Below, one piece after another: positions 27,735-39,500 of a DNA stretch of 64,000 bases. This DNA is from Streptomyces sp. NRRL B-3428 (GTDB lineage: Bacteria; Actinomycetota; Actinomycetes; Streptomycetales; Streptomycetaceae). The position numbers were made by a program, and so were the translations under genes. The notes beneath the pieces are model-generated. The model searched no databases, was not told the origin of the DNA, and saw only the letters and a list, made by a program, of their open reading frames with translations. How positions within the stretch are numbered: position 1 is the stretch's first letter; every line of letters begins with the position of its first letter. The stretch covers positions 1-64,000 of the forward strand of contig JOGW01000004.1 of NCBI GenBank assembly GCA_000721375.1, given 5' to 3'.

Positions 27735-28150
27735 GGCCTCCCCCAGAACGGCGCCCCGGAACTGGGGGCGCGAAGTCAGAAACGGCGTGAGCCTACTACT
27801 GACACTCGAACAACTCGAAGGGGTGTCCGACACCCATTCGGGCCCGACCGGCAGCGGCACGTACCCAGTTGTCCGTCCTTACCGCCACATGCGCACCTGC
27901 GATGTGGCCGACACCACCCCATGACTTCCGGCCACAACCCCCCAGCTGTTGGCCGGATTTCCTCGATCACGATCCGTATGCCGGGAATCTTTCGGTGGGT
28001 TCATTCGTAGATACGAACGGGAAGACGGGGCACACGCGAAGGACGACGCTCCGCGGGTCGGCGGAGTGAACCGGGTCAAACCCGGGCAGCCACCGAGGAG
28101 TCGGACCCGGCAAGGAGCGGACGCGTCCGGCTGTGGGGAGTGGGAGACAC
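27735..28150. other. Divergent regulatory gap between cvnA and a membrane protein gene
   Basis: No gene is seen here. On the minus strand TAGGCT (27790-27795) is a possible -10 for cvnA, about 50 bases before its ATG, with TTCGAG repeated upstream. A perfect palindrome, TTCGTA-GA-TACGAA, lies at 28004-28017 and may be an operator for the plus-strand gene. The rest, including several short open frames, has no supporting features. Confidence 0.5.
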
Positions 28151-28564
28151 GTGCTGATGAGGACGGCGGATCGTCGGGGTCCAGGAGCCGAGCTGTGGGT
28201 CGAGGACCCGGTGGGCAGGCGCAGGCTGCCCGACCCGGTGCGTACGGCCGCGGTGCGGGCGGTGATCCTGGCGTCGTTGACGCTGATCACGACGATGGTG
28301 GCGTTCTTCTGCACCGTCGCCGGATCGTCGCTGGCCTTCCCGATGGTGCTGGCCAGTGTGGGCGGCACCGTGGTGTCGACCTGGGGCGTGCTCGACGTCT
28401 GGGTCACGCGCCAGGTGTGGAACCAGCGCAATGGCGTGGTGTCGACCCCGCGCAGCACCGCGCGGCGGCTGCGCAAGGAGCGGCGCAGGGCGCGGCGCGC
28501 GGCGCGTGGGGCGGCCCGAGGGCGGCCAGGGGCGCAACGGGATGTGGCGGGGGTGCGGGCCTGA
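28151..28564 (+). CDS. Small membrane protein of unknown function
   Basis: This 137-aa protein has two likely transmembrane helices (ILASLTLITTMVAFFCTVAG and FPMVLASVGGTVVSTWGVLD) with a very basic C-terminal tail (TARRLRKERRRARRAARGAA). I do not recognise a named family. The GTG at 28151 follows GGGAGACAC; an ATG 6 bases later is also possible. It diverges from the conservon and could be membrane-associated with it, but this is only positional. Confidence 0.65.
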   Translation: MLMRTADRRGPGAELWVEDPVGRRRLPDPVRTAAVRAVILASLTLITTMVAFFCTVAGSSLAFPMVLASVGGTVVSTWGVLDVWVTRQVWNQRNGVVSTPRSTARRLRKERRRARRAARGAARGRPGAQRDVAGVRA

Positions 28565-28602
28565 GGGGTGATCGTCGGGGGCGGCTGCGGGCCCGAAGGC
28601 CG

Positions 28603-28923
28603 TCAGGCCACGCCCTCCTCCTCGGCCGGCGGCTCCACGTGGATGATGCCGTCGATGACGGCGACGCGGTGCGTACGTACCCGGCGGCGCGCCGGCAGAC
28701 AGGTCGGCTCTCCCGTACGCAGGTCGAACGAGGCCGCGTGCAGCGGGCATTCCACCCTGCAGTCCTCGATCCAGCCATCGGACAGCGACGCGTCCTGGTG
28801 TGTACAGGTGTCGTCGAGGGCGAACAGCTCGCCGTCACTGTGGAACACCGCGATCGGCGGTTCGGTGTCGATACGGAAGGCTTCGCCGTCGGGAAGGTCG
28901 TCGAGGCGGCAGACGGGAATCAT
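28603..28923 (-). CDS. Rieske [2Fe-2S] ferredoxin
   Basis: This 106-aa soluble Rieske protein carries the cluster ligands CTHQDASL and CPLHAASFD. Stand-alone proteins of this kind pass electrons to Rieske oxygenases or act beside nitrite reductase (NirD type). It diverges from the IclR regulator and shares its palindromic control region, so it is a good candidate electron carrier for the betaine oxygenase encoded at 35449. The ATG at 28923 has an AGGGGG site. No dedicated reductase gene is nearby. Confidence 0.85.
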   Translation of the reverse strand: MIPVCRLDDLPDGEAFRIDTEPPIAVFHSDGELFALDDTCTHQDASLSDGWIEDCRVECPLHAASFDLRTGEPTCLPARRRVRTHRVAVIDGIIHVEPPAEEEGVA

Positions 28924-28997
28924 GTGGCCCCCTGTGCAGACGTGGACGATCCGAGGCGCCGAGCCGGTACCCCCGGTACGACCCTTCGGTAACATCA

Positions 28998-29035
28998 TGT
29001 TGCGCAAGGCGCGTTGAGGCGCGCTCTGCGCAACA
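28998..29035. promoter_or_regulatory. Inverted repeat between ferredoxin and IclR genes
   Basis: TGTTGCGCA (28998-29006) and its complement TGCGCAACA (29027-29035) face each other, with two GGCGCG copies between. The same TGCGCAACA recurs at 30064-30072, just before the formaldehyde dehydrogenase gene. The placement is what one expects of a binding site for the IclR protein encoded here. Confidence 0.55.
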
Positions 29036-29116
29036 GAATCCGCGCGGGAAGCGCGTCACGTCAAGCACTTCCCGCAGAAGCGGCCCTGCCCGGCCGCCTG
29101 GGGGTGCCAGCGAGCG

Positions 29117-29935
29117 ATGCGCAGCAGGCGGGACCGGACCGCGGGCGAGGGCCCGAAGACGGATAAATCGGCCAGGTCACAGGCGAGTTCGGTGCAGTCC
29201 GTCGAGCGCGCGGTGAGCGTTCTGGAGATCCTCGCCGAGCAGGGCGAGGCGGGCGTCACCGAGATCGCCGACGAACTCGACGTCCACCGTTCGACGGCCT
29301 TCCGGCTGCTCGGCGTCCTGGAGAACCGGGGGCTCGTCGCACAGACCCAGGACCGCGGCAAGTACTTCCTCGGCGCGGGCGTGCTGCGCCTGGCCGGAGC
29401 GGCCGCGGTGCGGCTCGACATCTCCCAGGAGGGCGCGCCGCTGTGCCGTGAACTCGCCGACGAGCTGGGCGAGACGGTGAACATCGCGGTCCTCGACGAC
29501 GACGCCGCGGTCAACATCATGCAGGCCCGGGGCTCGGCCTCGGTCACGGCGCAGAACTGGCTCGGGCGCCGCACCCCGCTGCATGCCACCTCCAGCGGCA
29601 AGGTGCTCCTCGCCCATCAGCCGCCGGCGCTGCGCGAAGGGCTGCTCGCGCGGACCCTGCCGCGGTTCACCGACCGCACGGTGACCGGTGCGGCGGCGCT
29701 GCGGGACGAGCTCCGGGTGATCGAGGAGCGTGGATTCGCCCTTGCCATGGAGGAGTTGGAGGTCGGTCTGACCGCCGTGGCCGCTCCGGTGCGGGCCCAC
29801 GACGGCAAGGTCATCGGGGCGCTGAGCATCTCCGGGCCCGTCTTCCGGCTGACGGAGGAGCGGCTGCGGGAGCTGGCGAAAAGGGTGGTGGACCGGGCCG
29901 ACGAGCTGTCGCGGCGCATGGGGCACGTGCTGTGA
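29117..29935 (+). CDS. IclR-family transcriptional regulator
   Basis: This 272-aa regulator has an N-terminal winged helix (AVSVLEILAEQGEAGVTEIA, then HRSTAFRLLGVLENRGLV) and the IclR effector domain (LGRRTPLHATSSGKVLLA, then LTAVAAPVRAHDGKVIGALS). It lies between the ferredoxin gene and the betaine-catabolism operon. A TGCGCAAC-type motif sits at both flanks, so it probably controls both. The effector could be betaine or one of its demethylation products. The ATG at 29117 is assumed; a later start is possible because the first 30 residues are not part of the domain. Confidence 0.9.
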   Translation: MRSRRDRTAGEGPKTDKSARSQASSVQSVERAVSVLEILAEQGEAGVTEIADELDVHRSTAFRLLGVLENRGLVAQTQDRGKYFLGAGVLRLAGAAAVRLDISQEGAPLCRELADELGETVNIAVLDDDAAVNIMQARGSASVTAQNWLGRRTPLHATSSGKVLLAHQPPALREGLLARTLPRFTDRTVTGAAALRDELRVIEERGFALAMEELEVGLTAVAAPVRAHDGKVIGALSISGPVFRLTEERLRELAKRVVDRADELSRRMGHVL

Positions 29936-30063
29936 CACCGACAGGCCGAGGGCCGTCACGGGGATGCGGCGATCAACACCCCGTACAGCCAATGCCGTTG
30001 CCCCCTTGACGGCTTCCTGACGTCGTTCCCACTATGTCTCTCATCGCGCACCACTTCGTGCAG

Positions 30064-30072
30064 TGCGCAACA
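30064..30072. promoter_or_regulatory. Putative IclR half-site before the formaldehyde dehydrogenase gene
   Basis: TGCGCAACA is identical to one arm of the 28998-29035 repeat. A weaker partner, CATCGCGCA, lies about 20 bases upstream. TTGACG at 30006 may be the -35, but no well-spaced -10 is seen. Confidence 0.45.
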
Positions 30073-30086
30073 GGTGGGGGTGGATC

Positions 30087-31171
30087 ATGCCGTACGAGGT
30101 CCGTGCCGTCGTCGCCATGAAATCGGGTGCGCCGGTCGAGGTGCAGACGATCCGGGTGCCCGATCCAGGTCCGGGTGAGGTCCTTGTGTCGGTGCAGGCC
30201 TGCGGGGTCTGCCACACCGATCTGCACTATCGCGAGGGTGCGATCAACGACGAGTTCCCGTTCCTGCTCGGCCACGAGGCGGCCGGAACGATCGACGCGG
30301 TCGGCGAGGGCGTCACGGATCTCGCCCCCGGCGACTACGTGGTGCTGGCGTGGCGCGCCCCTTGCGGTGACTGCCGCTCCTGTCGCCGTGGCCGTCCCTG
30401 GTACTGCTTCGACTCCCGTAACGCCGCACAGCCGATGACCCTCCTCGACGGCACCCCGCTCAGCCCCGCCCTCGGTATCGGCGCCTTCGCCGAGAAGACC
30501 CTGGTCGCGGCCGGACAGGCGGTCAAGGTCGATCCGGCCGCGCGACCCGAGGCGGCCGGTCTGATCGGCTGCGGGGTGATGGCCGGATACGGCGCGGCGG
30601 TCAACACCGGCGGTGTCTCGCGCGGTGACACGGTCGCGGTGATCGGCTGCGGCGGCGTCGGGAACGCGGCGATCGCCGGCGCCTCGCTGGCCGGGGCCCG
30701 TCGGGTGATCGCCGTCGACATCGACGACCGCAAGCTCGACGGCGCCATCCGTTTCGGCGCCACGCACACCGTCAACTCGCAGGGCACGGACCCGATCGAG
30801 GCGGTCCGCGCACTGACCGACGGCTTCGGTGTCGATATCGCGATCGACGCGGTAGGGCGGCCCGAGACCTTCAAGCAGGCCTTCTACATGCGCGACCACG
30901 CGGGCACGGTCGTACAGGTAGGCGTACCCGACCCGCAGATGCAGCTCGAACTCCCGCTGATCGACGTCTTCTCGCGCGGCGGCGCCGTCAAGTCCTCCTG
31001 GTACGGGGACTGTCTGCCGAGCCGTGACTTCCCGATCCTCATCGACCAGTTCCTGAGCGGAAAGCTGGACCTCGACGGCTTCGTGTCGGAGACCATCGCC
31101 CTCGAACAGGTCGAGGCCGCCTTCACCAAGATGCACCGCGGTGAGGTGCTGCGTTCGGTGGTGGTTCTCTG

Positions 31172-31172
<1 letters not shown>
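30087..31172 (+). CDS. S-(hydroxymethyl)mycothiol dehydrogenase
   Basis: This 361-aa zinc alcohol dehydrogenase of class III type oxidises the formaldehyde-mycothiol adduct with NAD, detoxifying formaldehyde. Catalytic zinc ligands are Cys42 and His63 (GHEAAG), with a further Cys in [12 protein letters not shown]. The structural zinc is held by Cys93, Cys96, Cys99 and Cys107 ([17 protein letters not shown]). The NAD fold reads [16 protein letters not shown]. It opens an operon of demethylating enzymes that release formaldehyde, which supports the role. The next gene starts within its stop codon. Confidence 0.9.
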
Positions 31173-34239
<3,067 letters not shown>

Positions 34240-34275
34240 GTCACCGAAGCCGCGAAACCCCTGAGGAGGCCTGGC

Positions 34276-35433
34276 GTGACCCGCACCTATGACGTGATCG
34301 TTCTCGGACTCGGCGGTATGGGCAGCTCCGCCGCCTGGCATCTCGCCGAGCGCGGGGTACGGGTGCTCGGCCTGGAGAAGTTCGGGCCCGCTCACAACCG
34401 CGGGTCCAGCCATGGCGGTTCACGGATCACCCGGCAGTCGTACTTCGAGGGCGCCGCATACGTGCCGCTGCTCCTGCGCGCGTACGAGCTCTATGAGCGC
34501 CTGGAACGCGACACCGGTCTCGACATCGCCACCTTGTGCGGCGGTCTGATGGCGGGCCGGCCCGAAAGCCGTACGGTCGCGGGCTCCTTGGAGTCGGCCC
34601 GCACGTGGGACCTCCCCCACGACCTCCTGGACGCCGGCGAGATCCGCCGCCGCTTCCCGACCCTCACCCCCGCCGACGACGAGGTCGCCCTGTACGAGGC
34701 ACGGGCCGGGCTGCTCAAACCCGAGAACACCGTCACCGCACAGCTTCGGCTCGCCGAACGGGCGGGCGCCGACCTGCACTTCGACGAACCGGCGGTCCGA
34801 TGGTCCGCCGGCGCCGACGGAGTGCGCGTGGAAACCGCCGAAGGAACCTACACAGCCGGCCAGTTGGTGATCTGCCCGGGCGCCTGGGCGCCGCAGCTGC
34901 TCGCCGACCTGGGCCTGACGATCACCATCGAGCGCCAGATCATGTACTGGTTCCAGCCCACCGGCGGCGTGGACCCGTATCTGCCCGAGCGCCATCCCAT
35001 CTACATCTGGGAGGACTCGGCCGACGTCCAGATCTACGGCTTCCCGGCGATCGACGGTCCGGACGGCGGCGCAAAGGTCGCCTTCTTCCGCAAGAACGGC
35101 GCGCCCTGCACCCCGGAGACCATCGACCGGACCGTGCACCAGCACGAGGTCGACGCCATGGCCGATCAGGCCAGGCTCCATCTGCCGTCGCTTCCCGGGA
35201 AGTTCCTGCGCGCGGCCACCTGCATGTACTCCACCACGGACGACGAGCACTTCGTGATAGCGCGGCACCCGTCCCATCCGGACTCGGTGACCGTGGCCTG
35301 CGGATTCTCCGGGCACGGCTTCAAGTTCGTGCCCGTCGTCGGCGAGATCCTGGCCGATCTCGCGCTGCGGGGTGCGACGGAGCACCCCATCTCACTTTTC
35401 GACCCGCGACGGTTCGAGCCGCCGCCCGCGTGA
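34276..35433 (+). CDS. solA: Monomeric sarcosine oxidase / N-methyl amino acid oxidase
   Basis: This 385-aa flavoprotein of the MSOX family has the FAD motif GLGGMG (11-16) and the covalent-flavin cysteine Cys316 in [14 protein letters not shown], at the position expected for this family (Cys315 in MSOX). It would oxidise sarcosine to glycine, formaldehyde and hydrogen peroxide. In context sarcosine is the best substrate, though N-methyltryptophan-type activity cannot be excluded. The GTG start at 34276 follows GGAGGCC. It lies 36 bases after the dimethylglycine gene. Confidence 0.88.
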   Translation: MTRTYDVIVLGLGGMGSSAAWHLAERGVRVLGLEKFGPAHNRGSSHGGSRITRQSYFEGAAYVPLLLRAYELYERLERDTGLDIATLCGGLMAGRPESRTVAGSLESARTWDLPHDLLDAGEIRRRFPTLTPADDEVALYEARAGLLKPENTVTAQLRLAERAGADLHFDEPAVRWSAGADGVRVETAEGTYTAGQLVICPGAWAPQLLADLGLTITIERQIMYWFQPTGGVDPYLPERHPIYIWEDSADVQIYGFPAIDGPDGGAKVAFFRKNGAPCTPETIDRTVHQHEVDAMADQARLHLPSLPGKFLRAATCMYSTTDDEHFVIARHPSHPDSVTVACGFSGHGFKFVPVVGEILADLALRGATEHPISLFDPRRFEPPPA

Positions 35434-35448
35434 GAGGCCCCACCGCCC

Positions 35449-36567
35449 ATGACGACCGCACCAGCCTCCTCAAGTCTGCTGGCGACCCTCCCGGGGTCCT
35501 ACTACGCGGACGCCCAGGTCTTCCTGCGCGAACAGGAGCATGTCTTCGAATCCCTGTGGATGTGCGCGGTCCGCTCCGCCGACCTTCCGCGGCCCGGCGC
35601 GTACCGAACCGTGCAGATCGGCCGCGAGTCGGTCCTCATCACCCGCAACCGCCAGGGCGAGCTCCGCGCCTTCCTCAACGTCTGCCGCCATCGCGGCGCC
35701 CGCCTGTGCACCGAGGAGTCCGGTGAGGTGCGACGCAATCTCCAATGCCCGTACCACGCCTGGACATACGACCTCGACGGCCGTCTCGTCGCCGCACCGA
35801 ATCTCTCGAAGATGCCGGACGTCGGCCGGGCCGAGTACGGGCTGCGCCCGGTCGCGCTGCGCGAATGGCTCGGATACGCCTGGGTGTGTCTGGCCGACGA
35901 ACCGCCGTCCTTCGAGGACACGGTGATCGGCGCCGCCACCGAGCGGCTCGGCGAGCCCGCGGCGATCGAGCGCTACCGGGTGGACGAACTGGCGCTGGGC
36001 CGGCGCATCACCTACGACGTACGAGCCAACTGGAAGCTGATCGTCGAGAACTTCATGGAGTGCTACCACTGCGCGACCATTCACCCCGAACTGACCGAGG
36101 TGCTACCGGAGTTCGCGGAGGGCCTCGCCGCTCAGTACTACGTGGGCCACGGGGCCGAGTTCGGGTCGACGATCAAGGGCTTCACGGTGGACGGCAGCGC
36201 GGGCTTCGCGCGGCTGAGCGGGCTTGCGGAGGCGCAGGACCGTCGCTACTACGCGATCACCGTGAAGCCTTCGGTCTTCATCAACCTGGTGCCGGACCAT
36301 GTGATCGTGCACCGGATGTACCCACTGGCCGTGGACCGCACGGTGGTCGAGTGCGACTGGCTCTACGCGCCCGAAGTCGTGGCTTCCGGGGCCGATGTCG
36401 GCCAGTCGGTCGAGCTCTTCCACCGCGTCAACGAACAGGACTTCGCGGCCTGCGAGCGTACGCAGCCGGCGATGAGCTCGAAGGCTTACCGGGACGGCGG
36501 TGTCCTGGTGCCCTCCGAGCATCACATCGGCGGGTTCCATACCTGGGTGCGCTCGCTGATCGGCTGA
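35449..36567 (+). CDS. gbcA: Rieske oxygenase alpha subunit, probable glycine betaine demethylase
   Basis: This 372-aa ring-hydroxylating-type oxygenase has a Rieske centre (Cys79, His81, Cys100, His103 in CRHRGARL and CPYHAW). Its mononuclear iron site is in ENFMECYHCATIHPE (His207, His212). GbcA-type members oxidise one methyl group of glycine betaine, giving dimethylglycine and formaldehyde. The next two steps are encoded upstream in the same operon, which supports this over other quaternary amines. The electron donor is not in the operon; the Rieske ferredoxin at 28603 is a candidate. It ends 3 bases from the convergent SMC gene. Confidence 0.85.
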   Translation: MTTAPASSSLLATLPGSYYADAQVFLREQEHVFESLWMCAVRSADLPRPGAYRTVQIGRESVLITRNRQGELRAFLNVCRHRGARLCTEESGEVRRNLQCPYHAWTYDLDGRLVAAPNLSKMPDVGRAEYGLRPVALREWLGYAWVCLADEPPSFEDTVIGAATERLGEPAAIERYRVDELALGRRITYDVRANWKLIVENFMECYHCATIHPELTEVLPEFAEGLAAQYYVGHGAEFGSTIKGFTVDGSAGFARLSGLAEAQDRRYYAITVKPSVFINLVPDHVIVHRMYPLAVDRTVVECDWLYAPEVVASGADVGQSVELFHRVNEQDFAACERTQPAMSSKAYRDGGVLVPSEHHIGGFHTWVRSLIG

Positions 36568-36570
36568 GCC

Positions 36571-39500
36571 TCAACTCGCTGTCTCGACCGGCCTCTTGTA
36601 CATCCGCGTAGCCGTGATCTCGCTGTGCACCGTCTCCTCCTCCGGGTGCTGCTGCGGAAGGCCGGGGCGCAGGTGCTCCTCCACGCTGATGTACTTCAGG
36701 CCCGCCCTGAGGTCCGCGTCGTTGCGCAGCCGGATGACCAGCGGGAACTCGGCGAGGGCCGTCGTGTCGAAGAGGCCGGTGGTGTAGAGGAGCTGGACGC
36801 CCAGCGCGTCGGAGACGGCGCGCTGGAGTTCCAGGAGGTACGTGGCGTTGGCGCGGCCGATCGGGTTGTCCAGGAACAGCGTGCCCGCGTGCCGGTGCTT
36901 GTCCCGGCCGCGGTCGTTGCTGCGCAGCGCGGCCATGGTGCAGTACAGGGCGATGGCCGCGGTGAGCAGCTGGCCGCCTGAGAAGACGTCGCCCATCTGC
37001 CCGACGGGTACGCGCTCGGCGCGCAGGACCGCGTCCGGCTTGAGGATCTCGACGGCGATCCCGCGCGGTTCGAGCGCGGCCTGAACTCCCCTGAGCAGCA
37101 GGGACATTCCGTCCCTGCGCAGGTCGGAGTTCTTCTTGACGGCGGCACGGGTGGCCTCGTCCACCACTTCACCGAGGCGTTCGGTGAGCGTGGCCTGGTC
37201 GGGCTCCTCGAAGCGGATGCGCAGGAATTCCTGGCCCGACCACTCGCCGAGCCCCTCGGGCAGCTGCGACAGACGCTGGGCGGAGCGCAGGGTCGCGAGC
37301 GCGGATTCGACGAGGCCGCGCAGACGGTCGACGATGCTGTCGCGGTTGCGCTCCAGCTGCGCCAACTCGTCGGTGAGGACCCGCAGTCGGGGCGCGAACG
37401 CCTCGGCCCACTTCTTGGCGTGCTCGGGCAGCGCGGCGGCGGGCAGTTCGCGGATCTGCTGGCGTGCCGGGGTGCGCACCTGCTCGTAGCGGGTGGCATT
37501 GGCATGCCGTACGAGGACATCGCCGGCCTCGCGCACGGCGGCCTCGGCGGCCGAGAGGTCGGTGGCGCAGCCGCGCAGCGAGCGCCGGGTCTCGCCCGCC
37601 GCCTGACGTGCCTCTTCGAGGCTGCCGGGGAACGGCTCGGGCTCGCCCTCTTCCTCGTCCGTGTGGTGGTCGCGCAGCAGGTCCCTGAGCAGGGCGGCCG
37701 TCTCGTCGAAGCCCCCGGCGCCGTCCTCGGCCGTCCGGTGGGAGGCGAGCAGCTCGGCGTGGCTCTCGCGGGCGGTGGTCAACGCGTCGGTGCAGGCGGC
37801 CAGTTCACTCGTGGCGGTGCGAAGGAGCGTCTGGGCGTGCTCGGCGTCCGTGGGGGTACGGTCCGTGGTCAGCTCGGTGTGTGCCTCGCCGTCCTCGGGG
37901 GCGTGCCGCTCGGCCTCGCCGCGCAGGCGGCCGAGCTGCTCGCTCGCCGTGGACGCGCGGGTCTCCAGCATCTGCACCAGGGACTCGGCGCGCGCGGCGG
38001 CGGCCTGCCGGGAGGGCCCGTCCGAGCCGTCGGGCCCTTCGAGGAGCTGGGCGGCGCGGGTGCGGACCTTGTTGCTGAGCCGGTCGAGCTCGGCGACGGC
38101 CGCGGACTCGTCCGACTCGGCGCGGGCCTGCTCGGCACGCAGATCGGCGCCGACACCGACCTTCTCGTAGAGCTGCGAGGCCGCACGGTAGGCCTCGCGC
38201 AGGGCGGCGAGCGGCGCCTTCGGTGCGTCCCCTTCCAGGGCTACGTCATCGGGGGCGCCCGCGATCTCGGCGCGCTCGGCGCGCAGGGTGCGCGCGGTAC
38301 GGCGGGCGTCGTCGGCGGCGCGCTGGGCGGCGCGGCGGTCCTCGTCGGCGGCTCGGGCGCGCTCCAGGCAGACCTGGGCCTTGGCCTCCGACTCGGCAGC
38401 CTCGTCGGCGAGTTCACGCAGTTTCACCTGCCAGCCGGCCCGCTCACGAAGGCGGAACGCCAGACCCGCCAGGGCGTCGGCGGCCCGCCGGGCGCGCTGG
38501 GCGGCGTCCTGCTTCTCGTCCCGTACGCGGGCGGCGTCGGCCGCCGCCTCGTCGGCCTCGGCCCGTACGGTGCGCGCCTCGGTCAGCTCGGCCTCGGCCT
38601 CTTCGGCGAAGGTACGCGCCGCGGTGGCGGCCTCTTCGAGCTCCGCGAGCCGGCCCGCAGGGCAGCCCGCACGCCAGGAGGCCAGACGGGAGGCCAGCTC
38701 GCGGTCCTTGCCGAGGCGGGCGGCCAGTGCCCGGATCTCCTCGTCGCGCTGCGTGGCGCGTGCGCGCAGCGTCTGCCGCTCCTCGTCCGCGGCCTGCTCG
38801 TCGTGCATGGCCGGATTCGGCGGGACGAGGAAGACGTCCGCGGGACCGTCCTGCTCGGGGGGCGTCGGTGCGAGCAGCGCGGCAGCGGTACCGACGGCCA
38901 CCGTGGAGCGCGGCAACAGCGCCGCGCCGCTGAGCACTTCCCGCGCCCTGGAGTGGGTGTCGGGGTCGGTGATCACCACACCGTCGACCAGCTCGGGACG
39001 CGCCGCGAGCACGCGGGCGTGGTCGGCGGGAGCGACCGCCTGGGCGAGGTAGCGCCAGCCGGGCAGGGCCGGGATGCCGTGCTCACCGAGGTACTCGACC
39101 GTGGCCAGGACGTCCGGTCCCGGCGGGAGCAGGCCACCGTCACCGAGCGCGCCCAGGATCCGGGAGTCGTCGGCGGCGGCGGTGCGCAGATCGAAGAGCT
39201 GACGCTCGGCGCGGGTGACTGCGGTGTCGAGCAGCTCCTTGAGCTCATCCGCGGAGCGGTCCAACTCGGCGGCGGAGAGCGGCCCTTCGGGGTGCTCCGA
39301 CGCGTCGTCGGTCCGGGGCCCCGGCACTCCACCGCGCGTGGCGGGCAGTCCGAGCATTTCGACAAGCCGCTCCTCGGCGGCGAGCGCACCGGCGGTGCGC
39401 AGCTCGGCCTCGTACGACCGGCCCGCCGCATCCGCGGCATCGGCCGCACGCGCGGCGGTGAGCTCGGCGCGCGCCTCGGTGGACGCGGCCTCACGGGCCT

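Noticed and set aside
27984..28009. SigR-type promoter upstream of the small membrane protein gene
   Set aside because: GGAAT is present, but 18 bases later the sequence is GTA, not GTT, and no other support exists.
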